Shown: in pieces, positions 10,875-21,145 of the stretch
Layout: each line of letters opens with the position of its first letter
Position numbering within the stretch: the first letter of the stretch is position 1
DNA from: Pantoea sp. CCBC3-3-1
Lineage (GTDB): Bacteria; Pseudomonadota; Gammaproteobacteria; Enterobacterales; Enterobacteriaceae
Length of the DNA stretch: 64,000 bases
Direction of reading: 5' to 3'
Assembly: GCF_007981265.1 (NCBI RefSeq)
Contig: NZ_CP034363.1
Span: forward strand, 3,906,001-3,970,000
Translations under genes and position numbers: made by a program
The notes under the pieces: generated by a model
Told to the model about the DNA's origin: nothing
The model's database searches: none
What the model saw: the letters and a program-made list of their open reading frames with translations, nothing else

Positions 10875-13607
10875 ATGACCAAATACAGCCTGCGGGCACG
10901 CATGATGATATTGATTCTGGCGCCCACGCTGATGATCGGGCTGCTGTTAAGCACCTTCTTTATTGTGCATCGCTACAATGAACTTCAGCGTCAGCTGGTG
11001 GATGCCGGTGCCAATATTATTGAGCCACTGGCCGTTTCCAGTGAATACGGCATGACCTTCCGCAGTAAGGAGTCGGTGCGCCAGCTGGTCAGCCTGCTGC
11101 ACCGTCGGCATTCGGATATCGTTCGGGCGATTACCGTTTTTGACGCGCAGAATCAGCTGTTCGTTACCTCTAACTATCATCTCAGCGCCGACAAATTACG
11201 TCTGCCAGCAGGCAGCCCGCTGCCGGCGACCTTCAGCTATGAACGTAAGGGCAACTCGGTAATTCTGCGAACGCCTATTTTATCCGAAAGCTATTACCCG
11301 GATGAGTCGCCGGGAGAAAACGTCAAGCCTGACGGTAATCCGCTCGGCTATGTCGCTATCGAACTGGATTTACAGTCGGTCAGGCTACAGCAATATAAAG
11401 AAGTTTTTGTTTCAACCCTGCTGCTGCTGTTTTGCCTCTGTCTTGCCATGCTGTTCGCCTACCGGCTGATGCGGGACGTGACCGGGCCGATTCGCGATAT
11501 GGTGAATACCGTTGACCGCATTCGTCGCGGCCAGCTGGACAGCCGCGTCACCGGGCATATGCTCGGCGAGCTGGATATGCTGAAAAACGGCATCAACTCA
11601 ATGGCGATGTCGCTGACCGCCTACCATGAAGAGATGCAGCAGAATATTGACCAGGCGACGTCAGATCTGCGCGAGACGTTAGAGCAGATGGAGATCCAGA
11701 ACGTTGAGCTGGATCTGGCGAAGAAACGCGCTCAGGAAGCAGCCAGGATCAAGTCAGAATTCCTTGCCAATATGTCGCACGAGCTGCGTACGCCGCTGAA
11801 TGGCGTGATTGGTTTTACCCGTCAGACGCTGAAAACACAGCTGAATATTACCCAGCGCGATTATCTGCATACCATCGAACGCTCCGCGAATAACTTGTTA
11901 AGCATCATTAATGACGTGCTCGACTTTTCCAAGCTGGAAGCGGGCAAGCTGGTGCTGGAAACCATTCCTTTCCCGCTGCGCGCCACGCTGGATGAAGTGG
12001 TGGTACTGCTGGCGCAGTCGGCTCATGAAAAAGGGCTGGAACTGACGCTAAGCATCCAGCATGACGTGCCGGACAATGCCATCGGCGATCCGCTGCGCAT
12101 GCAGCAAATCGTCGTAAACCTGCTGGGCAACGCGATCAAATTCACCGAAAGCGGCCACATTGATATTCGCGTAGAAAAGCGTTCGCAAAGTAATAATCGG
12201 GTCGATCTGGAAGTTCAGATCCACGATACCGGTATCGGCATTTCCGAAAAGCAGCAGTCACAGCTGTTCCAGGCGTTTCGTCAGGCCGACGCCAGCATTT
12301 CACGTCGCCACGGCGGCACCGGTTTGGGGCTGGTCATTACTCAGAAGCTGGTCAATGAGATGGGCGGTGAAATCTCCTTCCACAGCCGGCTGAATCAGGG
12401 CTCAACGTTCTGGTTCCACGTTAACCTGGCGCTTAACCCCAATGCCGCCAGCGATCTGCATGCGGTAGACTGCCTGCACGGCAAAAGCCTTGCCTATGTT
12501 GAAGCCAACCCGGCCGCTGCCCAGGCAACGTTAGACCTGCTTGCGGCCACGAACATGACCGTCAGCTACAGCACCACGCTGGAAGGCTTGCAGAAGGAGC
12601 GCTACGACGCGCTGTTAGTTGGCTTACCGATAGCGAAAGAGCGGCACCGTGAACTGTGCCTGGACGCGCTGCTTCCTGCGCTGAAACGGGCCGATCACGT
12701 TATTATGGCGTTGCCTTGCCAGATGCAGGTTCATGCCGAAGAACTGAAGGAAAAAGGGGTCAGTGCCTGCCTGATCAAACCGGTTTCGCTCTCCCGCCTG
12801 CTGCCCGTGTTGCTTGACAATCACGCACGCGAGACCGATTTCCGCACGAACAGAATTAAACTTCCGCTTACGGTGATGGCCGTAGATGATAACCCGGCTA
12901 ACCTGAAACTGATCGGCGCGCTGCTGGAAGAGCAGGCGGAGACTATTATTCTCTGCGACAGCGCCGTCACCGCCATTCAGCAGGCTGAACAACGGGAGCT
13001 GGATATTATCCTGATGGATATTCAGATGCCGGAAATTGACGGCCTGCGCGCCAGCGAATTGATTCGGGAAATCCCTCATCATATCAACACGCCTATCGTC
13101 GCCGTCACCGCTCACGCCCTGGATGGCGAGAAAGAGCATTTGATCAAAGCGGGCATGAACGACTATCTCGCCAAGCCGATAGATGAAGTTAAGCTTAGCC
13201 ATCTGCTGGCGCGTTATTCGCCTCATCTTTTACCTGCTGTGCCCGTATCAAACGGCGTTTCGGCATCGCTTGACTGGGATCTCGCGCTGCGCCAGGCCGC
13301 CAATAAGCCCGATTTAGCACGCGATTTGCTCCAGATGCTGGTGGATTTCCTGCCGGAAGTTCGCAGGCAGGTTGAAGATCATATGGCCGATGAAAACAGG
13401 CAGGGATTGCGGGATATTATTCACAAGCTTCACGGCAGCGCCAGCTACAGCGGTGTGCCCCGCATGAAGGCGCTTTGCCAGCAGCTGGAGCAAGCTCTGC
13501 GGGCCGATAACCCTATTGCGGATATTGAACCGGAGTTGTTTGAGTTGCTTGATGAGATGGAAAACGTCGCGAAGCTGGCAAAAGAAAGGCTGAGCCGATC
13601 TCACTGA
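10875..13607 (+). CDS. barA: Hybrid sensor histidine kinase BarA
   Basis: Inner-membrane tripartite sensor kinase that phosphorylates UvrY, which activates csrB and so relieves CsrA repression; acetate and formate are the known stimuli in E. coli. The protein is 910 residues. Two membrane segments (about 9-31 and 177-198) flank a periplasmic sensor. Then come a HAMP linker ([17 protein letters not shown]), the HisKA site [12 protein letters not shown] with His302, the ATPase motifs ([17 protein letters not shown]), a receiver with Asp715 in LMDIQMP, and a C-terminal HPt domain with His850 in IHKLHGS. I chose ATG 10875 (AGGA five bases upstream, [10 protein letters not shown] as in E. coli) over ATG 10869. 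One of its downstream targets, csrB, lies 11 kb away. Confidence 0.97.
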   Translation: MTKYSLRARMMILILAPTLMIGLLLSTFFIVHRYNELQRQLVDAGANIIEPLAVSSEYGMTFRSKESVRQLVSLLHRRHSDIVRAITVFDAQNQLFVTSNYHLSADKLRLPAGSPLPATFSYERKGNSVILRTPILSESYYPDESPGENVKPDGNPLGYVAIELDLQSVRLQQYKEVFVSTLLLLFCLCLAMLFAYRLMRDVTGPIRDMVNTVDRIRRGQLDSRVTGHMLGELDMLKNGINSMAMSLTAYHEEMQQNIDQATSDLRETLEQMEIQNVELDLAKKRAQEAARIKSEFLANMSHELRTPLNGVIGFTRQTLKTQLNITQRDYLHTIERSANNLLSIINDVLDFSKLEAGKLVLETIPFPLRATLDEVVVLLAQSAHEKGLELTLSIQHDVPDNAIGDPLRMQQIVVNLLGNAIKFTESGHIDIRVEKRSQSNNRVDLEVQIHDTGIGISEKQQSQLFQAFRQADASISRRHGGTGLGLVITQKLVNEMGGEISFHSRLNQGSTFWFHVNLALNPNAASDLHAVDCLHGKSLAYVEANPAAAQATLDLLAATNMTVSYSTTLEGLQKERYDALLVGLPIAKERHRELCLDALLPALKRADHVIMALPCQMQVHAEELKEKGVSACLIKPVSLSRLLPVLLDNHARETDFRTNRIKLPLTVMAVDDNPANLKLIGALLEEQAETIILCDSAVTAIQQAEQRELDIILMDIQMPEIDGLRASELIREIPHHINTPIVAVTAHALDGEKEHLIKAGMNDYLAKPIDEVKLSHLLARYSPHLLPAVPVSNGVSASLDWDLALRQAANKPDLARDLLQMLVDFLPEVRRQVEDHMADENRQGLRDIIHKLHGSASYSGVPRMKALCQQLEQALRADNPIADIEPELFELLDEMENVAKLAKERLSRSH

Positions 13608-13632
13608 CGGCACGCAACAGACAATATGCGGA

Positions 13633-13657
13633 AGCCCCATTAAACCGGGGCTGTTTT
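13633..13657 (+). terminator. Terminator downstream of barA
   Basis: AGCCCC and GGGGCT form a 6-bp stem with an 8-nt loop, followed by GTTTTATT, 26 bases after the barA stop. It also lies between barA and the convergent glycerate kinase gene. Confidence 0.7.
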
Positions 13658-13668
13658 ATTCCAAAGCG

Positions 13669-14808
13669 CTACATCTTTTGGCCAATTGCCAGCGAGGCGG
13701 CGATATTTCTTGCCGTCATTCGAACGTTCTCCGCAGCGTTTTCCAGCGCGTCTTCCAGCGTGCAAATGCTGTAAATAACGCTGAAAACCGCATCCAGCCC
13801 GTGCTGATGCACCACGGCAACGTCGGCAGTCAGGCTTCCGGCAATGCCAATCACCGGTTTGTTGTAGCGTTTGGCTACTTTCGCTACGCCAATCGGCACT
13901 TTACCGTGAATCGTCTGGCTGTCGATGCGTCCTTCGCCGGTGATCACCAGCGTGGCGTCCTTCACCAGCTCATCCAGCCCCAGCGCCTCAGTGACAATTT
14001 CAATGCCCCGACGCAGTTCAGCCTGACAAAATGCATGCAGCGCCGCGCCCATGCCACCGGCCGCACCACCGCCCGGAATGGAAAGCACATCGATATCCAG
14101 ATCGCGTTGAATGATCCGTGCATAGTGCTCAAGCGCCTTATCCAGCTGTCTGACCAGTTCTGGCGTGGCACCTTTTTGCGGGCCAAATACGGCGGAAGCC
14201 CCCTCTTCCCCCAGTAACGGGTTTGTCACGTCACAGGCGACTTCAAAACGGCAATTTTTAATGCGCGAATCAAATTCGCTGAGATCGATGCTGTCCAGCT
14301 CCGCCAGCCTGCCGCCGCCAAAACCAATTTGCTTTCCCTGCTTGTCGAGAAGCTTTGCGCCGAGCACCTGAACCATTCCGGCCCCACCATCGTTGGTGGC
14401 GCTGCCGCCAATGCCGATAATGAAGTGCTCAACGCCTCGGTCCAGCGCGTTGCGGATTAACTCCCCCGTACCCAGTGAGGTGGTGATCAGCGGATCGCGG
14501 CGTGAAGCGGGAACCAGTTCGAGTCCGCTGGCCGCGGCCATTTCAATATAGGCGCAGCTGTCGTCACCGGAGAGGCCGTAAAAGGCTTCCACCTCTTCAC
14601 CCAGCGGACCGGTGACGTTCAGCCGGATAATTTTACCTTTGGTCGCGGCGACCATCGCTTCTACCGTGCCTTCTCCGCCATCGGCAACCGGAAGTTTGAC
14701 ATACTGTGCTTCAGGAAAAATCTCACTAAATCCCTGTTCGATTTGCGTGGCAACCTGCTGGGCTGTCAGGCTCTCTTTATATGAATCAGGTGCAATGACT
14801 ATTTTCAT
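13669..14808 (-). CDS. glxK: Glycerate 2-kinase, GlxK/GarK family
   Basis: Phosphorylates D-glycerate to 2-phosphoglycerate, the final step by which aldarate (or glyoxylate) carbon joins glycolysis upstream of enolase. The protein is 379 residues. It begins MKIVIAPDSYKESLTA and contains the family segments VADGGEGTVEAM, IGIGGSATNDGGAGM, FGPQKGATPE and ITGEGRIDSQTIHGK. From memory of both E. coli paralogues it is closer to GlxK (allantoin/glyoxylate locus) than to GarK, for example in GAGMVQ and in the DNVRMTARNIAA-like C-terminus, yet it sits at the end of an aldarate operon. Its function here should be that of GarK. A perfect hairpin separates it from garR upstream. Confidence 0.93.
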   Translation of the reverse strand: MKIVIAPDSYKESLTAQQVATQIEQGFSEIFPEAQYVKLPVADGGEGTVEAMVAATKGKIIRLNVTGPLGEEVEAFYGLSGDDSCAYIEMAAASGLELVPASRRDPLITTSLGTGELIRNALDRGVEHFIIGIGGSATNDGGAGMVQVLGAKLLDKQGKQIGFGGGRLAELDSIDLSEFDSRIKNCRFEVACDVTNPLLGEEGASAVFGPQKGATPELVRQLDKALEHYARIIQRDLDIDVLSIPGGGAAGGMGAALHAFCQAELRRGIEIVTEALGLDELVKDATLVITGEGRIDSQTIHGKVPIGVAKVAKRYNKPVIGIAGSLTADVAVVHQHGLDAVFSVIYSICTLEDALENAAENVRMTARNIAASLAIGQKM

Positions 14809-14854
14809 ACGTTATCCGTGCGCGTTTGGACTGGCCTGCGCCAGAAATGCAGGT

Positions 14855-14877
14855 TCCGGCTTAATAATTAAGCCGGA
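14855..14877 (-). terminator. Intercistronic hairpin between garR and glxK
   Basis: TCCGGCTTAAT and ATTAAGCCGGA pair perfectly over 11 bp around a single base. On the minus strand it follows the garR stop and is not followed by a T-run. It may partially terminate the transcript or protect upstream mRNA, giving lower glxK expression. Confidence 0.5.
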
Positions 14878-14885
14878 TTCCTGGC

Positions 14886-15770
14886 TTACTTACTGATTTC
14901 TACTTTCGCTAATTTCTCATAATAGCAAGCCAGGGCGCTGTGATCGGCCGTGCCAAGGCCATCGGCACGCAGCGCCTGCATCATCTCCATCACCGCCGCC
15001 GTCAGCGGCAGCTGGGCACCCACGCCGTGCGAGGTATCCAGCGCATTCGCCAGGTCTTTAATATGCAGATCGATACGGAAGCCCGGTTTGAAGTTGCGAT
15101 CCATGACCATTGGTGCTTTGGCATCTAATACGGTACTGCCTGCCAGTCCGCCACGAATCGCCTGATAAACCAGTTCCGGATTTACACCCGCTTTAGTCGC
15201 CAGCGTCAGCGCTTCCGACATGGCTGCAATATTCAGCGCCACAATCACCTGATTTGCCAGCTTGGTAACGTTGCCCGCGCCAATATCTCCCGTATGAACA
15301 ACAGAACCGGCCATCGCTTTCATAATGTCGTAGCATTTATCGAACAGCTCTTTATCACCGCCGACCATTACCGACAGCGTTCCGTCTACCGCTTTAGGTT
15401 CGCCGCCGCTGACGGGCGCATCCAGCAGAGCGATGTTTTTCTTCGCCAGTTGTTCATGAATTTCGCGGCTGGCAAGCGGCGCGATGGAACTCATATCAAT
15501 AACGATCGTACCGGGTTTCGCGCCCTCAATGACGCCACCTTCGCCCAGCAGCACTTCTTTGACGTGTGGTGAGTTAGGCAACATGGTGATAATGACGTCG
15601 CTCTGCTCAGCTATCGCCTTTGCCGACTCGGCCGCGGTGGCACCAAGGCCGACCACTTCCGCCACGCTGTCTGCATTATGATCGCGTACAACCAGCGAAT
15701 AGCCCGCTTTCAGCAGGTTTTTGCTCATGGGTTTGCCCATGATGCCCAGACCAATAAATCCGATTTTCAT
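14886..15770 (-). CDS. garR: Tartronate semialdehyde reductase (2-hydroxy-3-oxopropionate reductase)
   Basis: Reduces tartronate semialdehyde, released by the GarL aldolase, to D-glycerate with NAD(P)H. The protein is 294 residues, exactly the E. coli GarR length. The N-terminal Rossmann motif GFIGLGIMGKPM, the substrate segment DAPVSGGEPKA, and the catalytic lysine in GNVTKLANQ are all present. The start at 15770 is supported by GGAG upstream; the frame is open further but non-homologous. It lies between garL and glxK in the aldarate operon. Confidence 0.96.
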   Translation of the reverse strand: MKIGFIGLGIMGKPMSKNLLKAGYSLVVRDHNADSVAEVVGLGATAAESAKAIAEQSDVIITMLPNSPHVKEVLLGEGGVIEGAKPGTIVIDMSSIAPLASREIHEQLAKKNIALLDAPVSGGEPKAVDGTLSVMVGGDKELFDKCYDIMKAMAGSVVHTGDIGAGNVTKLANQVIVALNIAAMSEALTLATKAGVNPELVYQAIRGGLAGSTVLDAKAPMVMDRNFKPGFRIDLHIKDLANALDTSHGVGAQLPLTAAVMEMMQALRADGLGTADHSALACYYEKLAKVEISK

Positions 15771-15792
15771 TTCTGTCTCCTTAAAATATGCG

Positions 15793-16563
15793 TTATTTTT
15801 TGAAGCGATCGCACAGAGCCTGAGTGGCTCCACGGAACACGCCTACGTCACTGCCTACCGCCACAAAACCGGCGCCCCACTCCAGATAGCGCCGGGCATC
15901 GGCTTCCACCGGCGCGAGGATGCCGCTCGGTTTGCCCGCTGCTTTCGCTCGTTCAAAGATATATTTAATGACTTTCAGGACTTCCGGATGGGCCGGCTGC
16001 CCGAGATAGCCCAGTGCCGCCGACAGATCGCCAGGACCGACAAAGATGCCGTCCACGCCTTCAACTGCCGCTATCGCATCAATGTTGTCCACCGCCTGCT
16101 GCGTTTCAATTTGTACCAGCACGGTGATGTTGCTGTTGATGGTGCTGTTGTACTCCGGCACGGTGCCGTACATGTTGCTACGATGCGAAACCGACACGCC
16201 ACGAATGCCCATTGGCGGATAGCGCGTGGAGGCGACGGCGCGCACCGCTTCTTCTTCCGTTTCAACAAACGGGATCAGAAAGTTAGAGAAGCCGATATCG
16301 AGCAGACGCTTGATGATTACCGGCTCATTACAGGGAGGACGCACTACCGGTGCGCTGACGCTGCCTTTCAGTGCCATCAGCTGAGGGACAAAGGTGGTGA
16401 TGTCGTTTGGGGCATGCTCTCCGTCAAGCACCAGCCAGTCGAAACCGGCCAGACCAAGAATTTCCGTGGTAACAGGATTTGCCAGCGCACACCAGCTGCC
16501 GATTAAGGTTTCGCCTGCCAGTAAACGCTGGCGGAAGCTGTTAGGACTGCTTACATAGCTCAT
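15793..16563 (-). CDS. garL: 5-keto-4-deoxy-D-glucarate aldolase
   Basis: Class II aldolase that splits 5-keto-4-deoxy-D-glucarate (and 2-keto-3-deoxy-D-glucarate) into pyruvate and tartronate semialdehyde. The protein is 256 residues, the E. coli length, and belongs to the HpcH/HpaI family. Metal and active-site segments [22 protein letters not shown] and [14 protein letters not shown] are intact. ATG 16563 has AGGAG upstream and gives [15 protein letters not shown]. In E. coli garL is in a separate garPLRK operon; here it directly follows the two glucarate dehydratase genes. Confidence 0.96.
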   Translation of the reverse strand: MSYVSSPNSFRQRLLAGETLIGSWCALANPVTTEILGLAGFDWLVLDGEHAPNDITTFVPQLMALKGSVSAPVVRPPCNEPVIIKRLLDIGFSNFLIPFVETEEEAVRAVASTRYPPMGIRGVSVSHRSNMYGTVPEYNSTINSNITVLVQIETQQAVDNIDAIAAVEGVDGIFVGPGDLSAALGYLGQPAHPEVLKVIKYIFERAKAAGKPSGILAPVEADARRYLEWGAGFVAVGSDVGVFRGATQALCDRFKK

Positions 16564-16583
16564 TGCTCTCTCCTGAAAAAGGG

Positions 16584-17918
16584 TTAGCGCACCAGACAAG
16601 GGCGTTTGTTATCAAAGGTCCAGTTTGGTACCAGGAACTGCATTGCCTGCGCGTCGTCGCGCGCGCCCAGACCAAATTTTTGATACAGCTGGTGAGCCTT
16701 CATTACCTGATCCATATCCAGCTCGACGCCCAGCCCCGGCTTTTGCGGTACCTGCACACAGCCACCTTTGATCTGTAGAGGCTGACGCGTCAGGCGCTGA
16801 TTGCCTTCCTGCCAGATCCAGTGGGTGTCGATGGCGGTGATTTTGCCAGGAGCGGCTGCGGCCACATGAGTGAACATCGCCAGTGAAATATCGAAATGAT
16901 TATTGGAATGTGAGCCCCAGGTAAGGCCAAAGTCGTTGCACATCTGCGCCACGCGGACGGAGCCTTGCATCGTCCAGAAGTGCGGGTCGGCCAACGGAAT
17001 GTCGACGGACTGCAAAGATAAAGTATGACCCATCTGCCGCCAGTCGGTGGCAATCATGTTGGTGGCGGTTGGCAGACCCGTCGCACGTCGGAATTCCGCC
17101 ATCACTTCCCGGCCTGAATAGCCCTGTTCTGCGCCACACGGGTCTTCAGCATAAGCCAGCACGTCTTTCAGCTGTTTGCCCAGCGCGATCGCTTCGTTCA
17201 GCGACCATGCGCCATTTGGATCGAGCGTAATTCTTGCTTCAGGAAAACGCTTAGCCAGTGCGGTAACCGCTTCGGCTTCTTCGCTGCCGGCCAGCACGCC
17301 GCCTTTCAGCTTGAAGTCGTTGAAACCATATTTTTCATACGTGGCTTCCGCCAGGCGAACCACCGCCTCCGGCGTCAGCGCCTCTTCGTGGCGCAGGCGA
17401 TACCAGTCACAGTGCTCATCCGGCTGGCTCTGGTAAGGCAGCGACGTTTTACGCCGGTCGCCGACATAGAACAGATAGCCCAGCATTTCGACGCGATCGC
17501 GCTGCTGCCCATCGCCCAGCAGCGAAGCCACGTTCACGCCCAGGTGCTGCCCAAGCAGATCCAGCAGCGCGGCTTCAATGCCGGTGACGACGTGGATTGT
17601 CGTGCGCAAATCAAAGGTCTGATTTCCCCGTCCCGCCGAATCACGATCGGCAAAGGTATTGCGCACATGACTCAGCAGGTTTTTATATTCTCCAATGCTG
17701 TGTCCTTTCAGCAGCGCGGCGGCTTCTTCCAGCGTGCGACGAATCTTTTCGCCACCGGGTATTTCTCCCACGCCGGTATGCCCGGAATTGTCTTTGATAA
17801 TGACAATGTTCCGGGTAAAAAAAGGACCGTGAGCGCCGCTGAGATTCAGCAGCATACTGTCGTGTCCCGCCACGGGGATCACCTGCATTTCCGTTATCAG
17901 CGGTGTTGTTTGACTCAT
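16584..17918 (-). CDS. gudD: D-glucarate dehydratase
   Basis: Enolase-superfamily enzyme that dehydrates D-glucarate (and L-idarate) to 5-keto-4-deoxy-D-glucarate, the GarL substrate. The protein is 444 residues. The N-terminal capping domain is followed by the barrel with KLKGG (the catalytic lysine pair), metal ligands in LDPNGAWS and YAEDPCG, and [10 protein letters not shown] with the catalytic histidine. I took ATG 17918 (AAGGA eight bases upstream; [16 protein letters not shown] aligns with E. coli GudD). An in-frame ATG at 17945 overlaps the gudX stop as TGATG and could add nine residues by translational coupling. Confidence 0.96.
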   Translation of the reverse strand: MSQTTPLITEMQVIPVAGHDSMLLNLSGAHGPFFTRNIVIIKDNSGHTGVGEIPGGEKIRRTLEEAAALLKGHSIGEYKNLLSHVRNTFADRDSAGRGNQTFDLRTTIHVVTGIEAALLDLLGQHLGVNVASLLGDGQQRDRVEMLGYLFYVGDRRKTSLPYQSQPDEHCDWYRLRHEEALTPEAVVRLAEATYEKYGFNDFKLKGGVLAGSEEAEAVTALAKRFPEARITLDPNGAWSLNEAIALGKQLKDVLAYAEDPCGAEQGYSGREVMAEFRRATGLPTATNMIATDWRQMGHTLSLQSVDIPLADPHFWTMQGSVRVAQMCNDFGLTWGSHSNNHFDISLAMFTHVAAAAPGKITAIDTHWIWQEGNQRLTRQPLQIKGGCVQVPQKPGLGVELDMDQVMKAHQLYQKFGLGARDDAQAMQFLVPNWTFDNKRPCLVR

Positions 17919-17944
17919 AACCTGTTCCTTCTGAGAAGTGGGCA

Positions 17945-19282
17945 TCAGCGGCCAAAAGCGGGACGCTTGCGATCGAAAGTCCAGCCAGGGATCAAATACT
18001 GCATAGAGGCGGCGTCGTTACGTGCGCCGCCAGGCAATGTTTTGTACAGCGCATGGGCTTTCTCAACTTGTGCCCAATCCAGCTCTATCCCCAATCCTGG
18101 CGCATCCGGCACGGCAATCTTGCCGTTGCGGATTTGCAGAGGCTCTTTAGTCAGGCGCTGGTTCCCTTCCTGCCAAATCCAGTGGGTATCAATGGCCGTC
18201 GGTTTACCCGGCGCGGCCGCCCCCACATGGGTGAACATCGCCAGCGAAATATCAAAATGATTGTTGGAATGGCAGCCCCAGGTAAGCCCCCAGTCGTCGC
18301 AAAGCTGCGCGACGCGAACTGCTCCACTCAGGGTCCAGAAATGCGGATCCGCCAGCGGAATATCGACGGCATTGAGCATCACCGCATGATTCATCTCGCG
18401 CCAGTTAGTGGCGATCATATTGGTGGCGACAGGCAGGCCCGTTGCACGGCGGAACTCGGCCATCACCTCGCGACCTGAATAACCCTGTTCTGCACCGCAG
18501 GGATCTTCGGCATAAGTCAGAATGCCCTGCATGTCTTTGCACAGCGCAATGGCTTCATCCAGCAGCCAGGCCCCATTGGGATCGACGGTAATTCTCGCGT
18601 CAGGAAAGCGTTTTTTCATCGCTTTCACCGCATCAATTTCCTGTTCACCTGGCAGAACGCCGCCCTTCAGCTTGAAGTCTTTGAAGCCGTATTTGTCCTG
18701 GGCAGCTTCCGCCAGACGCACCACGGCGGCGCTGTCCATCGCCTTTTGATGACGCAGGTGATACCACGCGTGTTTTGCCTGTTTGCCCGCAAGATAAGGA
18801 AGATCGGTTTGCTCGCGGTCGCCGATATAGAACAGATAACCCAGCACCGTCACTTCATCACGCTGCTTGCCAGGGCCGAGCAGCTCCGCCACCGGCACGT
18901 TCAGGCATTGTCCTAACAGATCCAGCAGCGCCGCTTCCAGCGCGGCTACCGCGTTCACCCGCAGCTCAAAAGTCCAGGCGCCTTTACCAAAAGTATCGAA
19001 ATCAGCCGACTGGTTGCCTTTGTGCACGTCCTGCACCAGCCGGTTCATCCTTGCCACTTCCCGCCCTTTTACCTGGGGAATGGCGTCCATCAGCGTTTGA
19101 TAAATGGTCTCGCCCCCTGGTGCTTCGCCTACGCCGGTATGCCCGGCGCTGTCCGTCAGTACCACGATATTTCGGGTAAAATAAGCGCCGTGAGCACCGC
19201 CAATATTAAGCAACATACTGTCGTGACCCGCCACGGGGATAACTTTCATATCCGTAATGGTCGGGCTGCTTTGCGTATCCAT
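17945..19282 (-). CDS. gudX: Glucarate dehydratase-related protein GudX
   Basis: Paralogue of GudD, 445 residues, tightly linked to it as in E. coli, where GudX is a poor glucarate dehydratase of uncertain physiological role. The enolase-superfamily residues remain: [30 protein letters not shown]. It matches GudX rather than GudD in diagnostic stretches such as [13 protein letters not shown] and [16 protein letters not shown]. It is second in the operon, 9 bp after gudP, and overlaps the possible upstream gudD start by one base. Retention of both paralogues suggests GudX does useful work, perhaps on another aldarate or as a GudD partner. Confidence 0.95.
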   Translation of the reverse strand: MDTQSSPTITDMKVIPVAGHDSMLLNIGGAHGAYFTRNIVVLTDSAGHTGVGEAPGGETIYQTLMDAIPQVKGREVARMNRLVQDVHKGNQSADFDTFGKGAWTFELRVNAVAALEAALLDLLGQCLNVPVAELLGPGKQRDEVTVLGYLFYIGDREQTDLPYLAGKQAKHAWYHLRHQKAMDSAAVVRLAEAAQDKYGFKDFKLKGGVLPGEQEIDAVKAMKKRFPDARITVDPNGAWLLDEAIALCKDMQGILTYAEDPCGAEQGYSGREVMAEFRRATGLPVATNMIATNWREMNHAVMLNAVDIPLADPHFWTLSGAVRVAQLCDDWGLTWGCHSNNHFDISLAMFTHVGAAAPGKPTAIDTHWIWQEGNQRLTKEPLQIRNGKIAVPDAPGLGIELDWAQVEKAHALYKTLPGGARNDAASMQYLIPGWTFDRKRPAFGR

Positions 19283-19291
19283 ATTCCGTCC

Positions 19292-20635
19292 TTACAGGGA
19301 TTTCAGCTCAATACGTTTGATATCACGTACCAGCACCAGATAGCTCAATACCGCAACGAAGGCGTGAATACCGACGTAAATCAGCGCACCGTTATAGGAG
19401 CCGGTGGTGGCAATGATGTAGCCGATAGCGATAGGCGTAATAATGCCGGAGACATTACCGAACATATTGAACAGGCCGCCGCTGAGACCGCTAATCTCTT
19501 TTGGCGCGGTATCCGCCATTACCGCCCAGCCGAGTGCACCAATGCCTTTCCCAAAGAATGCCAGCGACATAAAGAACACCACGACCCATTCGGTATCGAC
19601 ATAGTTACAGACCACCATGGTGATAGAGAGCAGCATGCCCGCCACGATCGGCGTTTTACGTGCAATATTAAGGGAGCCGGTTTTACGCATCAGCCAGTCA
19701 GAAATAATGCCGCCCAGTACGCCGCCCAGAAAACCGCAGATGGCTGGGACAGAGGCCACCATGCCGGCTTTCAGAATCGACATGCCGCGCGCCTGCACCA
19801 GATAAACCGGGAACCAGGTAATAAAAAAGTAGGTTAAAGCGTTAATGCAATACTGCCCGAGGTAGATGCCAAGCATCATACGCGATCCGATTAACTGCTT
19901 AATTTGATAACGTTTTTCTGCCCAGCTGACTTTACGATCTTCTTTCTTTTGATCCATGTTGATCAACGCGCCGCCCTGCTCCATATACTCCAGTTCGGCT
20001 TTGTTGACGCCCGGATGATCGTTAGGATCGTGAATCACTTTCAGCCAGATAAAGCTGATAATGATGCCGAGCCCCCCCATAAACCAGAATACATGCGCCC
20101 AACCCACCTGCGACGTTAGCCAGCCCATGATCGGTGCAAAAATAACCGTCGCGAAGTATTGTGCTGAATTGAAAATGGCCACGGCGGTGCCGCGTTCCTG
20201 CGCCGGAAACCATGCCGCGACAATACGACTGTTGCCCGGAAACGAGGGCGCTTCGGCCAGCCCAACCATAAACCGCAGCATAAAAAGCGTGACGATAATG
20301 GTGAAGCCGCTGAACAGGTCGACAAATCCCTGCAACAGCGTAAACAGCGACCACAGAAAAATACTCCAGAAATAGACCTTTTTAGATCCAAAGCGGTCCA
20401 GCAGCCAGCCGCCGGGGATTTGCCCAATAACGTAAGCCCAGGAGAATGCCGAGAAGATGTAGCCCAGCCCGACCGAGTCCATCCCAATATCTTTTGACAT
20501 GGCCGAACCCGCAATGGCGATCGTTGCGCGGTCCCCGTAGTTGAAAGAGGTGACGATAAATAACATCACCACTATCCAGTAGCGAGCATTCGTTCTTTTT
20601 TGCACTTCGCTCGCAGCACTGCTGATTGAATTCAT
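19292..20635 (-). CDS. gudP: Glucarate/galactarate:proton symporter (MFS, ACS family)
   Basis: Inner-membrane permease for D-glucarate and probably galactarate. The protein is 447 residues with about 12 hydrophobic segments. It has the anion:cation symporter signatures FNYGDRATIAIAG in the first membrane helix and PGGWLLDRFGSKKVYF in the loop between helices 2 and 3, plus GLAEAPSFPGNSRIVAAWFP. First gene of the minus-strand aldarate operon, so it is transcribed from the 510-bp region shared with garD. Confidence 0.96.
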   Translation of the reverse strand: MNSISSAASEVQKRTNARYWIVVMLFIVTSFNYGDRATIAIAGSAMSKDIGMDSVGLGYIFSAFSWAYVIGQIPGGWLLDRFGSKKVYFWSIFLWSLFTLLQGFVDLFSGFTIIVTLFMLRFMVGLAEAPSFPGNSRIVAAWFPAQERGTAVAIFNSAQYFATVIFAPIMGWLTSQVGWAHVFWFMGGLGIIISFIWLKVIHDPNDHPGVNKAELEYMEQGGALINMDQKKEDRKVSWAEKRYQIKQLIGSRMMLGIYLGQYCINALTYFFITWFPVYLVQARGMSILKAGMVASVPAICGFLGGVLGGIISDWLMRKTGSLNIARKTPIVAGMLLSITMVVCNYVDTEWVVVFFMSLAFFGKGIGALGWAVMADTAPKEISGLSGGLFNMFGNVSGIITPIAIGYIIATTGSYNGALIYVGIHAFVAVLSYLVLVRDIKRIELKSL

Positions 20636-20817
20636 GATGCACTCCTGAAATATAGCGGTCAGGCAAACTCACTCTGGACTGCATACACATCGCGTTGGGT
20701 ATCAGAATGACGTTGGGTTAAACACAGCGATTAAATAGCAGAATAATGCGCTAACAACTCTGTCCCGTTCGCTAAAAAGTATAAGAAGGGTAAAACGGGA
20801 ACACATCAGTAAACTGC

Positions 20818-20830
20818 CCGGTTAAACCGG
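20818..20830. promoter_or_regulatory. 13-bp palindrome in the gudP-garD intergenic region
   Basis: CCGGTTAAACCGG is a perfect 6-bp inverted repeat about one base, 183 bp upstream of gudP. It is a candidate binding site for the aldarate regulator (CdaR in E. coli), but I do not know the CdaR motif well enough to assign it. Confidence 0.4.
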
Positions 20831-20897
20831 TTAAATAGCCCTGTTCTTTTGGCAATTGCACAACATGCTGCGGGCTGGCTCACGGAACCTGATAATC

Positions 20898-20913
20898 TGT
20901 GGAAGCGGTCACA
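20898..20913. promoter_or_regulatory. CRP-like site 1 (gudP-garD intergenic)
   Basis: TGTGG-N6-TCACA differs from the CRP consensus TGTGA-N6-TCACA at one position. Its centre is exactly 40 bp from a second CRP-like site. CRP control of a sugar-acid operon is biologically expected. Confidence 0.55.
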
Positions 20914-20937
20914 CTCTAACGGTAATGCCGCATTGTT

Positions 20938-20953
20938 TGTGAGCACTCTCACT
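20938..20953. promoter_or_regulatory. CRP-like site 2 (gudP-garD intergenic)
   Basis: TGTGA-N6-TCACT has one mismatch to the CRP consensus. It lies 193 bp upstream of garD. Together with site 1 it could serve the two divergent aldarate promoters. Confidence 0.6.
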
Positions 20954-21145
20954 GATTGCTGGGGAAACGCCCTAAAATAAACGGTTAAAGAAGTATGATG
21001 TCGGACATTTGCATAATGTTTTTGCCCCGGCCGGCTCATATACTGTCCAACAGCAGAATAACGTCTACTCACAAAGTCTTTAAATCTCGTATTTCAGGGA
21101 GAGAAAGAAAACGCTTCTTTCATTTATTTCAGGACTTGTCGAGCA

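Noticed and set aside
12624..13226. 200-residue minus-strand open frame within barA
   Set aside because: Antisense of the BarA receiver domain; no ribosome site and no family likeness.
20806..21072. 88-residue minus-strand frame between gudP and garD
   Set aside because: Overlaps the CRP-like sites and promoter region, with no protein-like features.
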